DNA of 15,503 nucleotides from JBJFGR01 sp051892875 (GTDB taxonomy: Bacteria > Pseudomonadota > Gammaproteobacteria > Enterobacterales > Succinivibrionaceae): positions 1-15,503 of the forward strand of contig JBJFGR010000050.1 of NCBI GenBank assembly GCA_051892875.1. Direction: 5' to 3'. Positions 1 to 6,704 of this stretch are shown one piece after another. Position numbers and translations under genes: made by a program. A model generated the notes under the pieces. The model was not told the origin of the DNA. It ran no database searches and saw only the letters and a list, made by a program, of their open reading frames with translations. Numbering within the stretch: the first letter of the stretch is position 1; each line of letters opens with the position of its first letter.

Positions 1-1
1 T

Positions 2-67
2 TTAGAATTTTTAAAATTCTCACAAGAATTTGCCGATAAATTCGAAAGTCAGGTAACATACTATTAA
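2..67 (+). CDS. 3' end of an unidentified upstream gene (partial)
   Basis: An open frame enters from the left edge and ends at TAA 65-67, giving 21 residues that end in FESQVTYY. The last part (LEFLKFSQEFADKFE) looks like an amphipathic helix. HPr proteins also end in such a helix, and ptsH normally precedes ptsI, so this could be the tail of ptsH. The similarity is too short to claim that, and the 203-base gap to the next gene is longer than usual for ptsH-ptsI. Without the upstream DNA the frame could also be spurious. Confidence 0.35.
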   Translation, partial: LEFLKFSQEFADKFESQVTYY

Positions 68-171
68 AAAAGTAGTGAATATCATCTAAGGAAAGATTAT
101 ACTATGATACATAGTACACCACATTCAATATATTTTCGTGCGAAATTACTGAAAAAAAATAACTATCTTAG

Positions 172-200
172 TTTTATTTACAAAATCTTTAAAGTATAAT
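172..200 (+). promoter_or_regulatory. Possible promoter for ptsI-crr
   Basis: A perfect TATAAT lies at 195-200, about 70 bases before the ptsI start. The best-placed -35 is the weak TTTTAT at 172-177 (17-base spacing). A better-looking TTTACA at 177-182 is too close (12 bases). The region is very AT-rich, so chance matches are likely. Confidence 0.35.
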
Positions 201-270
201 ACAAATCATTAACAAAACAAAAATAATCTGATACTCAATAAAAATTTATTATAGCTGCTGAGGTGGTAAG

Positions 271-1968
271 GTGAGAGAAGGATTTATAATAACTGAGGGA
301 GTTGCATATGCTCCAGCTGTTGTTTTTAAAAATGAAGAAGTCAATATCAATAAAACCACAATTTCACCCGAACAAGCTGATAACGAAATAAAACTTTATC
401 TCTATGCACTTACCGAAACAGAAAAGTCTTTTAAAAAGGAAATGGAGCATGCTGACTCTCCAAAAGCTAAAGAATTTTTAGATATATCAATACTTTATTT
501 ATTAGATCCTTACATTCAAAATATAATAAAAAACAATATTAAAATAAATTTATACAGTGCTGAATATTCTATTTTAATCTCATATCATGAGTTTATTAAT
601 GAGCTAATTTCTTCTAATGATCCTTTTGTTCTGCACAATGAATTCGAAATCAGAAATCTTGCAGAAACACTAGTACTAGAACTTCATAAGAAAAAAATTA
701 TTTTACCTAAAATTACAAAAGAATGTATTTTAGTATGTAACAATATTACTCCAGCTCAATTTATGACCTTAAATTACTCATTAATAAAGGGTGTTTTATT
801 AGAGGATGGAAATACAAATAGTCATATGGCTATTGTACTAAGAAGCTTAAAAATTCCTTCTATTTTTAATGTAGGTAATGCAACACATTACATTCAAAAT
901 TCAACAAATGTACTAATTGATGCCTACAATAACCATATTTATATCGATCCTTTAGACGAATTAATTTGGACCACTCAAAAAAAAGCTGAAGATTATATCA
1001 AAGTTAAAAAATCTAATATTACTCCACTAATAGCTCAATACAAAACCTCTCCAGATGGTGAACGAATGAGAATTTTAGCTAATGTCGGTTCTATCACAGA
1101 ATTAAAAAAGCTATCTAAACTACCTAGTTCAGGTATTGGTTTATTTAGAACAGAATTTTTATTTATGAATTACTCTCAAGAACCTTCAGAAGACGAACAA
1201 TATGAAGTTTACAAACAAATAATGCATTCTTTACCTTCTAATTATTCAGTAACTTTCAGAACATTTGATTTTAATGCTGATAAACTTCCTTTATATATGA
1301 CTAATCAATCAGCATTTAACGTGGCTTCATTAGGAAGTGCTACTAGTAATAATACCAAACATATTCTTATCACCCAAATAAAAGCCCTATTACGTGCATC
1401 TGTATTTGGTTCTATGAGAATAATGTTTCCAATGGTAGCTGAATACGAAGAAGTTCAAGAACTAGTTGATATTTTTAATGGTATTAAAGCAAATCTCATA
1501 GAAAAGAATTATAAAATCGGAAAAATTGAATTAGGAATTATGATTGAAACGCCTGCAGGTGCTTTAATGTCAAAATATTTTGCTAATATTGTAGATTTTT
1601 TCTCAATAGGAACTAATGACCTTACTCAGTATACAGAAGCCTGTAGTCGCGAAGTTGCAAGCAAACGTAATGATGAATTAACTCCCGCTGTTTTACGTCT
1701 TATTACATTAACTGTTGAAAATGCAAGAAGATCTAATATACCTGTATGTATATGTGGTGAATTAGTACACAACATAAACTATTTAGCTCTATTTATTGCT
1801 ATTGGATTACGTGATTTTTCAGTTGCCCCCTTCTATCTAAATAATCTTCTTGATGCAATTCATACAACTGATGTAAAAATTGATAATGATTTAAAAGCAA
1901 AAATAGATTCAATAAAAACAAAAAGAGAAATATTTGAATTAAATAATAGTTTAATAATTTCAAAATAA
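271..1968 (+). CDS. ptsI: Divergent PTS enzyme I (PEP-protein phosphotransferase)
   Basis: Enzyme I takes phosphate from PEP and passes it to HPr in the cytoplasm. The 565 residues are close to the family norm of about 575, with an N-terminal phosphohistidine/HPr-binding half and a C-terminal PEP-binding barrel. His185 sits in a DGNTNSHMAI loop, altered from the usual GGxTSHxxI. Also visible are GLFRTEF (Arg293), RTFDFNADK (Arg330, Lys338), IETPAG (Glu426), GTNDLTQYT (Asn449, Asp450), Arg460 and CGEL (Cys495). The stretch normally reading NPxLGxRAIR is replaced at 347-362 by a segment with no arginine, so the partner of E. coli Arg358 is missing. AxDRGN has become ACSREV. The start is GTG with GAGG at 260-263, seven bases upstream. 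crr follows after 93 bases. It is clearly an EI homologue, but full catalytic activity is doubtful. Confidence 0.88.
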   Translation: MREGFIITEGVAYAPAVVFKNEEVNINKTTISPEQADNEIKLYLYALTETEKSFKKEMEHADSPKAKEFLDISILYLLDPYIQNIIKNNIKINLYSAEYSILISYHEFINELISSNDPFVLHNEFEIRNLAETLVLELHKKKIILPKITKECILVCNNITPAQFMTLNYSLIKGVLLEDGNTNSHMAIVLRSLKIPSIFNVGNATHYIQNSTNVLIDAYNNHIYIDPLDELIWTTQKKAEDYIKVKKSNITPLIAQYKTSPDGERMRILANVGSITELKKLSKLPSSGIGLFRTEFLFMNYSQEPSEDEQYEVYKQIMHSLPSNYSVTFRTFDFNADKLPLYMTNQSAFNVASLGSATSNNTKHILITQIKALLRASVFGSMRIMFPMVAEYEEVQELVDIFNGIKANLIEKNYKIGKIELGIMIETPAGALMSKYFANIVDFFSIGTNDLTQYTEACSREVASKRNDELTPAVLRLITLTVENARRSNIPVCICGELVHNINYLALFIAIGLRDFSVAPFYLNNLLDAIHTTDVKIDNDLKAKIDSIKTKREIFELNNSLIISK

Positions 1969-2061
1969 CTTTATCTGAAAACAAAAAAAGCTTGTGATAT
2001 TATCTAAATAAATTATATATTATAATAAATGAGTTTATTTATGTTTTAAGGTAATAAATAT

Positions 2062-2595
2062 ATGGCATGGTGGAATTTTAAATCTGAAAAAGCACCTGAA
2101 ACAGCGGATTTGACGCTTATATCCCCTATCACAGGAACAACAGTACCTTTAGAGGATGTACCAGATGTTGTCTTTTCTGAAAAAATTATAGGAGATGGAG
2201 TTGCTATAAAACCTTCTGGAGATCGAGTTGTAGCTCCTTGTAATTGCACAGTTGTTGAGGTATTTAAAACAAAACAGGCTATAATTTTAAAAACATCTCC
2301 TCACGATATTATTTTATTTATACACATAGGTATTGATACTATTGATTTTGGTTACTCTGAAGTGTTTAATGTTGCTGTTCAAGAAGGTGATTTTGTAAAA
2401 ACTGGTGATACATTAATCGATTTCAATCTTTCTTCTGTACAAACCCAAGCAAAATCATCAATTAGCCCTCTTTTAATATCTACACAGTCTCTAGAACGTA
2501 TCGAAAAGTTCACATTAATTGACAATAAATGCATTGCTGGGAATAATCCACTTATTCAAATTTATTTGAAAAAAGAAACTAATAACAAAGGTTAA
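2062..2595 (+). CDS. crr: PTS glucose-type EIIA component, atypical active site
   Basis: EIIA-Glc relays phosphate from HPr to sugar-specific EIIB. In enterobacteria it also controls adenylate cyclase and permeases according to its phosphorylation state. The 177-residue protein matches the family along its length: LEDVPDVVFSEKIIGDG at 30-46, AIKPSG at 48-53, FIHIGIDT at 86-93 with the phosphorylatable His88, and VKTGDTLI further on. Unusually, the second active-site histidine (E. coli His75, in NHA) is Gln72 (KQA; codon CAG 2275-2277), and the conserved APVDGT is APCNCT at 58-63. E. coli His75Gln EIIA-Glc is known to accept phosphate but not donate it to EIIB. An AAGG 10 bases upstream of the ATG serves as the ribosome site. 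It lies downstream of ptsI, probably in one operon, and is followed by a hairpin terminator. Confidence 0.9.
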   Translation: MAWWNFKSEKAPETADLTLISPITGTTVPLEDVPDVVFSEKIIGDGVAIKPSGDRVVAPCNCTVVEVFKTKQAIILKTSPHDIILFIHIGIDTIDFGYSEVFNVAVQEGDFVKTGDTLIDFNLSSVQTQAKSSISPLLISTQSLERIEKFTLIDNKCIAGNNPLIQIYLKKETNNKG

Positions 2596-2607
2596 TTTTT
2601 TGAACAA

Positions 2608-2640
2608 GTAAAAGAGAGGAAACTCCCTTTTACTATTTTA
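2608..2640 (+). terminator. Terminator after crr
   Basis: Arms 2608-2618 and 2623-2633 pair over 11 positions with one A/C mismatch, closing a GAAA tetraloop. The tract after it (tattttac) is T-rich but interrupted. The stem core and loop resemble the terminator after pntB. Confidence 0.7.
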
Positions 2641-2803
2641 CTACTTATTACTATACACAATATTATTTGCTATATGATGAAAAGATAGTTTCAATTATAG
2701 TATTATCTTTGCTGAACATAACTTAATTAGGCACTATATTATATTATTATATTATTTTTATCTCCTGTGGATATAGAATACATAAAACAATTGAGAACAA
2801 ATA

Positions 2804-3514
2804 ATGAATATATCAGAAATTGAAAATTACATAAATTGTGAATTAAAAACTAATTCTGAAAAAAAATTAGCTGAATTTGTCAAGAAGTTATCACCAAATA
2901 TCTCTCATAAGTTTTTAGGAGTTAGAATTCCTATATTAAGAAGCCTTTCCAAAAAATATTCACAATATATAAACATTGTTGATATTTGTAAACTAAAAGT
3001 AGATTCTGTGGAAAAGGTGTTAATAAAAGGTTTGTTAATAGCTTATTCTCCATATGATATAGATATAAAATTTCAAAATATATTTACTTATTTAAATGAT
3101 ATTTCCTCTTGGTGTGAATGTGATTCAGTAGCGTTAACTTTCAAATCAAAATCAAAAGAAATACCAATTTATAAAAAATTTATTATAGAATTAATCTCTA
3201 GTAATAAAACATTTTACATACGATTTGCAGTAATATTATTGATGATAAATTTTTATAAACAAGATGATTTAAATTTTTTAAAAAAACAATTATTATCAAT
3301 TAATAATAATGAATTTTATGTTTCTGCATCTATTGCTTGGTGTCTATGTCATCTCTATTTTAAACATAAAGGTGCTAAATGTTTAAAAAGTTTAATTATG
3401 GATATTGTTGCTAATAAAGCTGAGGTTAAAAAAATATTACTTCAAAAAATCAAAGACTCAAATAGAAGCAGGCACCAATTATTAGACTATAAATTTTTAA
3501 ATTCACAGTTTTAG
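2804..3514 (+). CDS. AlkD-like DNA alkylation repair protein (HEAT-repeat glycosylase family)
   Basis: AlkD-family proteins excise alkylated purines from DNA using a scaffold of HEAT-like helical repeats. The 236-residue, all-helical, lysine-rich protein has the early FLGVRIPILRSL motif at 38-48 (family: GVRxPxLR), SSWCECDS at 101-108, FYIRFAVILLM at 137-147 and ASIAWCL at 175-181. Trp103 and Asp107, Arg140 and Trp179 match the spacing of the Bacillus cereus AlkD active-site residues Trp109/Asp113, Arg148 and Trp187. The start ATG has only a weak GAG upstream. The gene stands alone, convergent with pyrBI, and has very high A+T even at synonymous positions. The family assignment is strong from motifs; substrate range is inferred. 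Confidence 0.87.
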   Translation: MNISEIENYINCELKTNSEKKLAEFVKKLSPNISHKFLGVRIPILRSLSKKYSQYINIVDICKLKVDSVEKVLIKGLLIAYSPYDIDIKFQNIFTYLNDISSWCECDSVALTFKSKSKEIPIYKKFIIELISSNKTFYIRFAVILLMINFYKQDDLNFLKKQLLSINNNEFYVSASIAWCLCHLYFKHKGAKCLKSLIMDIVANKAEVKKILLQKIKDSNRSRHQLLDYKFLNSQF

Positions 3515-3568
3515 TTAACATTTTGTTAATAATTTTGTGATCTAATGTTAATAAACTAAGTAAAAAAT

Positions 3569-3602
3569 AAAGCAGCCTACGACCCAAACGAAAGCTGCTT
3601 TT
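3569..3602. terminator. Bidirectional terminator between the alkD-like gene and pyrI
   Basis: The perfect 8-base arms AAAGCAGC (3569-3576) and GCTGCTTT (3594-3601) flank a 17-base loop. T's follow on the plus side and the A-rich run before the left arm supplies a U tract for minus-strand transcripts, so it can serve both converging genes. Confidence 0.65.
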
Positions 3603-3651
3603 GATTATTGATAAATCTATTTAGTGTATGTAATAATTTCCACCAAAAGAC

Positions 3652-4116
3652 TTATTTTTCAGTAATTATTTCTTTATTAAATACTTTTTCACAGTATTTA
3701 CACTTTAGTTGAATTTTTCCTTTATTATTTATAATTTTGAACTCACTAACTGCGGCAGGCTCAAATCTTGTTATACAATTTGAATTAGGACATTGAAAAA
3801 CTTCTGCAATTTTTTCAGGTAATGATATTAATCTTTTACGGATAACTTTAAAATCTTCAATAATATTAACCGTAGCATTAGGAGCAAATAATGCTAGCTG
3901 ATTCGTTTGAGATTCACTTATTGAAACATTTTCAACCTTTATAATATCTTTATGTCCAAAAGCTTTAGAAGGTAAATTAAAACCTACAGTGATTCTTTCC
4001 TTTATATCTAGAAAATTAAATAACTTTAAAATTTTTATTCCTTGACCTGCAGGAATATGATCAATAACAGTGCCATTTTTTATTGCTTCAACTTGTAATT
4101 GAGATTTTTCAGACAT
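3652..4116 (-). CDS. pyrI: Aspartate carbamoyltransferase regulatory chain
   Basis: PyrI binds nucleotide effectors and joins PyrB trimers into the allosteric ATCase dodecamer of pyrimidine synthesis. The 154 residues match the E. coli length (153). The N-terminal effector domain has the expected VEAIKNGTVIDHIPAGQG at 9-26. The C-terminal zinc domain has four cysteines, Cys109, Cys114, Cys139 and Cys142 (CPNSNC and CKYC), almost exactly as in E. coli. It starts two bases after the pyrB stop, and its ribosome site AAGGTG lies within the last pyrB codons, implying translational coupling. Confidence 0.97.
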   Translation of the reverse strand: MSEKSQLQVEAIKNGTVIDHIPAGQGIKILKLFNFLDIKERITVGFNLPSKAFGHKDIIKVENVSISESQTNQLALFAPNATVNIIEDFKVIRKRLISLPEKIAEVFQCPNSNCITRFEPAAVSEFKIINNKGKIQLKCKYCEKVFNKEIITEK

Positions 4117-4118
4117 AT

Positions 4119-5042
4119 TTACACCTTTTCATTTAATACTAAAGATAGAAGAGCTTGACGTGCATAAATGCCATTGTTAGCTTGTTGAAAATAATATGCA
4201 TAAGGTGTTTTATCAACCTCAATAGTTATTTCATCAATTCTTGGTAGTGGATGTAGTACCTTAAGATTAGGTTTTGCACCAATAAATGAATCTGGAGTTA
4301 ATACAAATTTAGCTCTTAAATGGCGATATTCCGTTTCATCAAAGCGTTCTTTTTGAACTCTAGTCATATATAAAACATCAACATGCGGTATTACTTCTTC
4401 TATAGAATTACATATATGGTATTCTACATTGTGTGCTTCATACTCGTCTATGATGTATTCAGGCATTGCCAAAGATTCTGGTGAAACTAAAAATACTTTT
4501 GCATTATAATGACATAAAGCTTGAGATAATGAGTGAACAGTCCTTCCGTATTTTAGATCACCAATAAATGCTATATTTATATTATCTAAACGATTTTGAG
4601 TTTCAAAAATTGTAAATAAATCTAAAAGAGTCTGAGATGGATGTTGATTTGAACCGTCACCAGCGTTAATAACAGGAACTGGAGAAAAATCTGTAGCTAA
4701 TCTTGCCGCCCCTTCATTATAATGACGCATCACTAAAGCATCTGCATATGATGTAATTATACGAATAGAATCAGATAAAGTTTCACCTTTTTTTGCAAGA
4801 GAAGTATTGCTTGCATCAGAGAAACCTATAACACGACCACCCAAACGCTGAATTGCTGTTTCGAATGATAATCTTGTTCGAGTAGAAGCTTCAAAAAAAC
4901 AACTCGCAATAACTTTATCTTTAAGTAAATCATTACGTGGATGTTCTTTTAAATCTTTTGCTGTATGAACTACTAATTCAAGATCATCTCGAGAAAACTC
5001 AGAAATGGAAATGATATTTTTTTTATATAGACTATTAGCCAT
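4119..5042 (-). CDS. pyrB: Aspartate carbamoyltransferase catalytic chain
   Basis: PyrB condenses carbamoyl phosphate with aspartate, the first committed step of pyrimidine synthesis. The 307 residues are normal for the class that pairs with PyrI. Visible motifs are FEASTRTRLSFE with the phosphate-binding STRT at 53-56, the KGE loop (Lys85), MRH (Arg106), HPSQ at 134-137, the aspartate-domain RVQKERF (Arg228) and HPLPR at 264-268. All main catalytic residues are present. The ATG is preceded by AGGGA (5051-5055 on the plus strand) at a suitable distance. It is cotranscribed with pyrI from a strong promoter about 100 bases upstream. Confidence 0.98.
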   Translation of the reverse strand: MANSLYKKNIISISEFSRDDLELVVHTAKDLKEHPRNDLLKDKVIASCFFEASTRTRLSFETAIQRLGGRVIGFSDASNTSLAKKGETLSDSIRIITSYADALVMRHYNEGAARLATDFSPVPVINAGDGSNQHPSQTLLDLFTIFETQNRLDNINIAFIGDLKYGRTVHSLSQALCHYNAKVFLVSPESLAMPEYIIDEYEAHNVEYHICNSIEEVIPHVDVLYMTRVQKERFDETEYRHLRAKFVLTPDSFIGAKPNLKVLHPLPRIDEITIEVDKTPYAYYFQQANNGIYARQALLSLVLNEKV

Positions 5043-5059
5043 CTTTCTTTTCCCTAGAA

Positions 5060-5092
5060 CTATGGTGAATTACAATAAAGCATAGCTAACAT
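5060..5092 (-). other. Possible 10-codon leader ORF before pyrB
   Basis: In the pyrB leader an ATG opens MLAMLYCNSP and stops 17 bases before the pyrB ATG. E. coli pyrBI also has a leader peptide tied to attenuation. No clear ribosome site precedes this one, and a terminator does not follow it, so it may be chance. Confidence 0.25.
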
Positions 5093-5110
5093 GAATAAAG
5101 TATAATAAAT

Positions 5111-5138
5111 TTTTCAGATTAGCAATGCTATCTGAAAA
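5111..5138 (-). promoter_or_regulatory. Hairpin in the pyrBI leader
   Basis: The perfect 9-base arms TTTTCAGAT (5111-5119) and ATCTGAAAA (5130-5138) are extended by AGC/GCT around a small loop, with one unpaired base. In the minus-strand transcript the hairpin starts within a few bases of the predicted start site and is followed by a T-rich stretch. It could be an attenuator or a 5' stabiliser; it lacks a clean U run. Confidence 0.55.
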
Positions 5139-5142
5139 CCAC

Positions 5143-5170
5143 ATTATATATCTATGAAGATTCTTGTCAA
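5143..5170 (-). promoter_or_regulatory. Strong sigma-70 promoter for pyrBI
   Basis: Read on the minus strand, a perfect TTGACA (5165-5170) and a perfect TATAAT (5143-5148) are separated by 16 bases. The predicted start falls near 5137, about 95 bases before pyrB. Confidence 0.85.
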
Positions 5171-5300
5171 CTACCAACAACCTATTGAATATAAGCTTAT
5201 AGATTCTTTCTTTTATTCTTGTAATAAGATGTTGTAACAATGTTTAAAACTCTTTCAAAACAAGCTTTTTAATATTTTTTAGAAATTTTAAAAATAATTC

Positions 5301-5328
5301 TTTACCTTTTAAAAAAAATAAGTATAAT
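5301..5328 (+). promoter_or_regulatory. Promoter for tRNA-Trp
   Basis: TTTACC at 5301-5306 and a perfect TATAAT at 5323-5328 are 16 bases apart. The tRNA begins 18 bases after the -10 element. Confidence 0.6.
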
Positions 5329-5345
5329 ACTCGTGTCTACAGCGT

Positions 5346-5421
5346 AGGGGCGTAGTTCTAATGGTAGAACAGCGGTCTCCAAAACCGACGGTTGTGAGTT
5401 CGAGTCTTACCGCCCCTGCCA
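5346..5421 (+). tRNA. trpT: tRNA-Trp (CCA anticodon)
   Basis: The 76-base cloverleaf has acceptor arms AGGGGCG (5346-5352) and CGCCCCT (5411-5417), discriminator G and encoded CCA. The anticodon loop CTCCAAA (5377-5383) places CCA at positions 34-36, and the T loop TTCGAGT is normal. It closely resembles E. coli tRNA-Trp. The first anticodon-stem pair is a G-A mismatch, a small departure from E. coli. Confidence 0.97.
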
Positions 5422-5425
5422 TTTC

Positions 5426-5444
5426 ATGAAAAGTTTTTCATTTT
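5426..5444 (+). terminator. Weak hairpin after tRNA-Trp
   Basis: ATGAAAA (5426-5432) and TTTTCAT (5435-5441) can form a short AT-rich hairpin followed by TTT. It is weak and may mark only partial termination or a processing site. Confidence 0.3.
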
Positions 5445-5497
5445 AATATTCTTTCTTTTTAAATTAGTCTTCATAAGTTATAATAATCGTTATAAGT

Positions 5498-6226
5498 GTG
5501 TCTTTTAATAATTTGTGTAAATATATGAATGCTAATGAATTAATTCATTTATCAGGATTTCGTAGTTTTCAACTACGTGATACAAAAAATATTAACAATT
5601 CAGATCCAATGTTGGTTTATTCGGACTTATTACGAAATTTACCTATATTTGTGTTTGCTTATGAAAAAGCAATATGTAAAGAATATATTTTTAATTTATT
5701 TGCTTATTTAAAGTATAAATCATACCCTGTTTTCTGGTATGAAAACAATATTCCTACTGAGTTTTTAAATAGACAAGTATTAATTGTTCCTTTTAAAGAA
5801 AAACATAATTATACTAAAACACTTGATATCATTGCTTACCCAGGAATTGAGGGCAAAAAAACTCTTTGGAAACAAATTAATAAATATGTTTCTCAAATTA
5901 TTTCTTTAAATATTGCTCCAAAATCTATTAATTCACCATGTTTTATAATAAATAATCCTGAATCCTGTAAAGATTTATACAATGTAGCTGGGTTTTTCGA
6001 TTATATGAATATTTCATATAGTTGGAATATAAAAGATGCCACTCAAAAAACAGTTATAATTGGTCAAAAGAGTGACAATAATAAATTTATTGAAATTGTT
6101 GAAGGTAATTCAGAAGTTGTAAAGAAACATATTTTTGAAGAATTAATTAAAAATAAATATCTAAAAATTTCAAATAATAAAGATTTTTTTGAAATAGGCG
6201 AATATTTTCATGAAAAGTTTAATTAA
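5498..6226 (+). CDS. holD: DNA polymerase III psi subunit-like protein with C-terminal extension
   Basis: HolD (psi) links the clamp loader to chi. In E. coli holD lies directly before rimI, as here, where the ends overlap by 17 bases. The protein begins with ELIHLSGFRSFQLRD (residues 14-28), like the chi-binding LxxLGIxxWSLR of psi. At 119-130 it has GKKTLWKQINKY, like the psi terminal ALWQQICTYE. E. coli psi is 137 residues and ends just after this helix; here about 100 further residues follow (140-242) with no recognised motif. The start is uncertain. GTG 5498 lies only a few bases after a likely transcript start (TATAAT 5479-5484), while ATG 5525 gives an N-terminus closer to E. coli psi. 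Neither has a clear ribosome site. Assignment rests on weak motifs plus synteny. Confidence 0.6.
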   Translation: MSFNNLCKYMNANELIHLSGFRSFQLRDTKNINNSDPMLVYSDLLRNLPIFVFAYEKAICKEYIFNLFAYLKYKSYPVFWYENNIPTEFLNRQVLIVPFKEKHNYTKTLDIIAYPGIEGKKTLWKQINKYVSQIISLNIAPKSINSPCFIINNPESCKDLYNVAGFFDYMNISYSWNIKDATQKTVIIGQKSDNNKFIEIVEGNSEVVKKHIFEELIKNKYLKISNNKDFFEIGEYFHEKFN

Positions 6227-6701
6227 TTACTCAGACTTTACTATTAATCAAATCTTAAAATCAGATGCAAATAAATATATAGACTTATTAGTTGAAATAG
6301 AAAGTATTTCTCACATACACCCTTGGACCAAAAAAGAACTTTATTCATCTTTTGGTGATCGATATACTTTTTTTGGACTATTTAAAAGTAACGAAATTAT
6401 TGGTTATGCTATATATGATTGTGTATTAGATATAGCAACAATTCAAAATATTTGCATACATCCTAAATATCAAGGGATAGGCTTAGGAAGCTTATTATTA
6501 TCTACAACATTTGAGCTAATTCAAAAAAAATTGAATTTAAATGTAATAAATGTTTTATTAGAAGTAAGAATATCAAATAAAATAGCTATCAACTTATATA
6601 AAAAACATGGATTTAAAGAGGATGGTATTCGAAAAAATTATTACCCCACCTCAATAGGAAAAGAAGATGCTTTATTAATGAGTAAAATAATACAAGGATA
6701 A
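6210..6701 (+). CDS. rimI: Ribosomal protein bS18-alanine N-acetyltransferase
   Basis: RimI acetylates the N-terminus of ribosomal protein S18. This 163-residue GNAT protein has the RimI signature HPW at 37-39, the acetyl-CoA loop HPKYQGIGLGSLLL at 84-97, LEVRISNKIA at 117-126, the catalytic-region Tyr130, GF at 134-135, and RKNYYPT followed by KEDALLM near the end. All are typical of RimI rather than RimJ or RimL. It overlaps the upstream holD-like gene by 17 bases, and the next gene starts just after its stop, so these three probably form one operon. Confidence 0.95.
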   Translation: MKSLINYSDFTINQILKSDANKYIDLLVEIESISHIHPWTKKELYSSFGDRYTFFGLFKSNEIIGYAIYDCVLDIATIQNICIHPKYQGIGLGSLLLSTTFELIQKKLNLNVINVLLEVRISNKIAINLYKKHGFKEDGIRKNYYPTSIGKEDALLMSKIIQG

Positions 6702-6704
6702 AAA

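Noticed and set aside
271..1968. PEP synthase, pyruvate phosphate dikinase or PtsP
   Set aside because: There is no ATP-grasp domain and no GAF domain; domain order and length fit PTS enzyme I.
2046..2249. 67-codon minus-strand frame over the start of crr
   Set aside because: It is an antisense shadow of the strongly conserved EIIA N-terminus.
3515..3551. Inverted repeat TTAACATT/AATGTTAA after the alkD-like gene
   Set aside because: It is AT-only apart from one C/G pair per arm, has a 21-base loop and no T run; the stronger hairpin at 3569-3601 explains termination.
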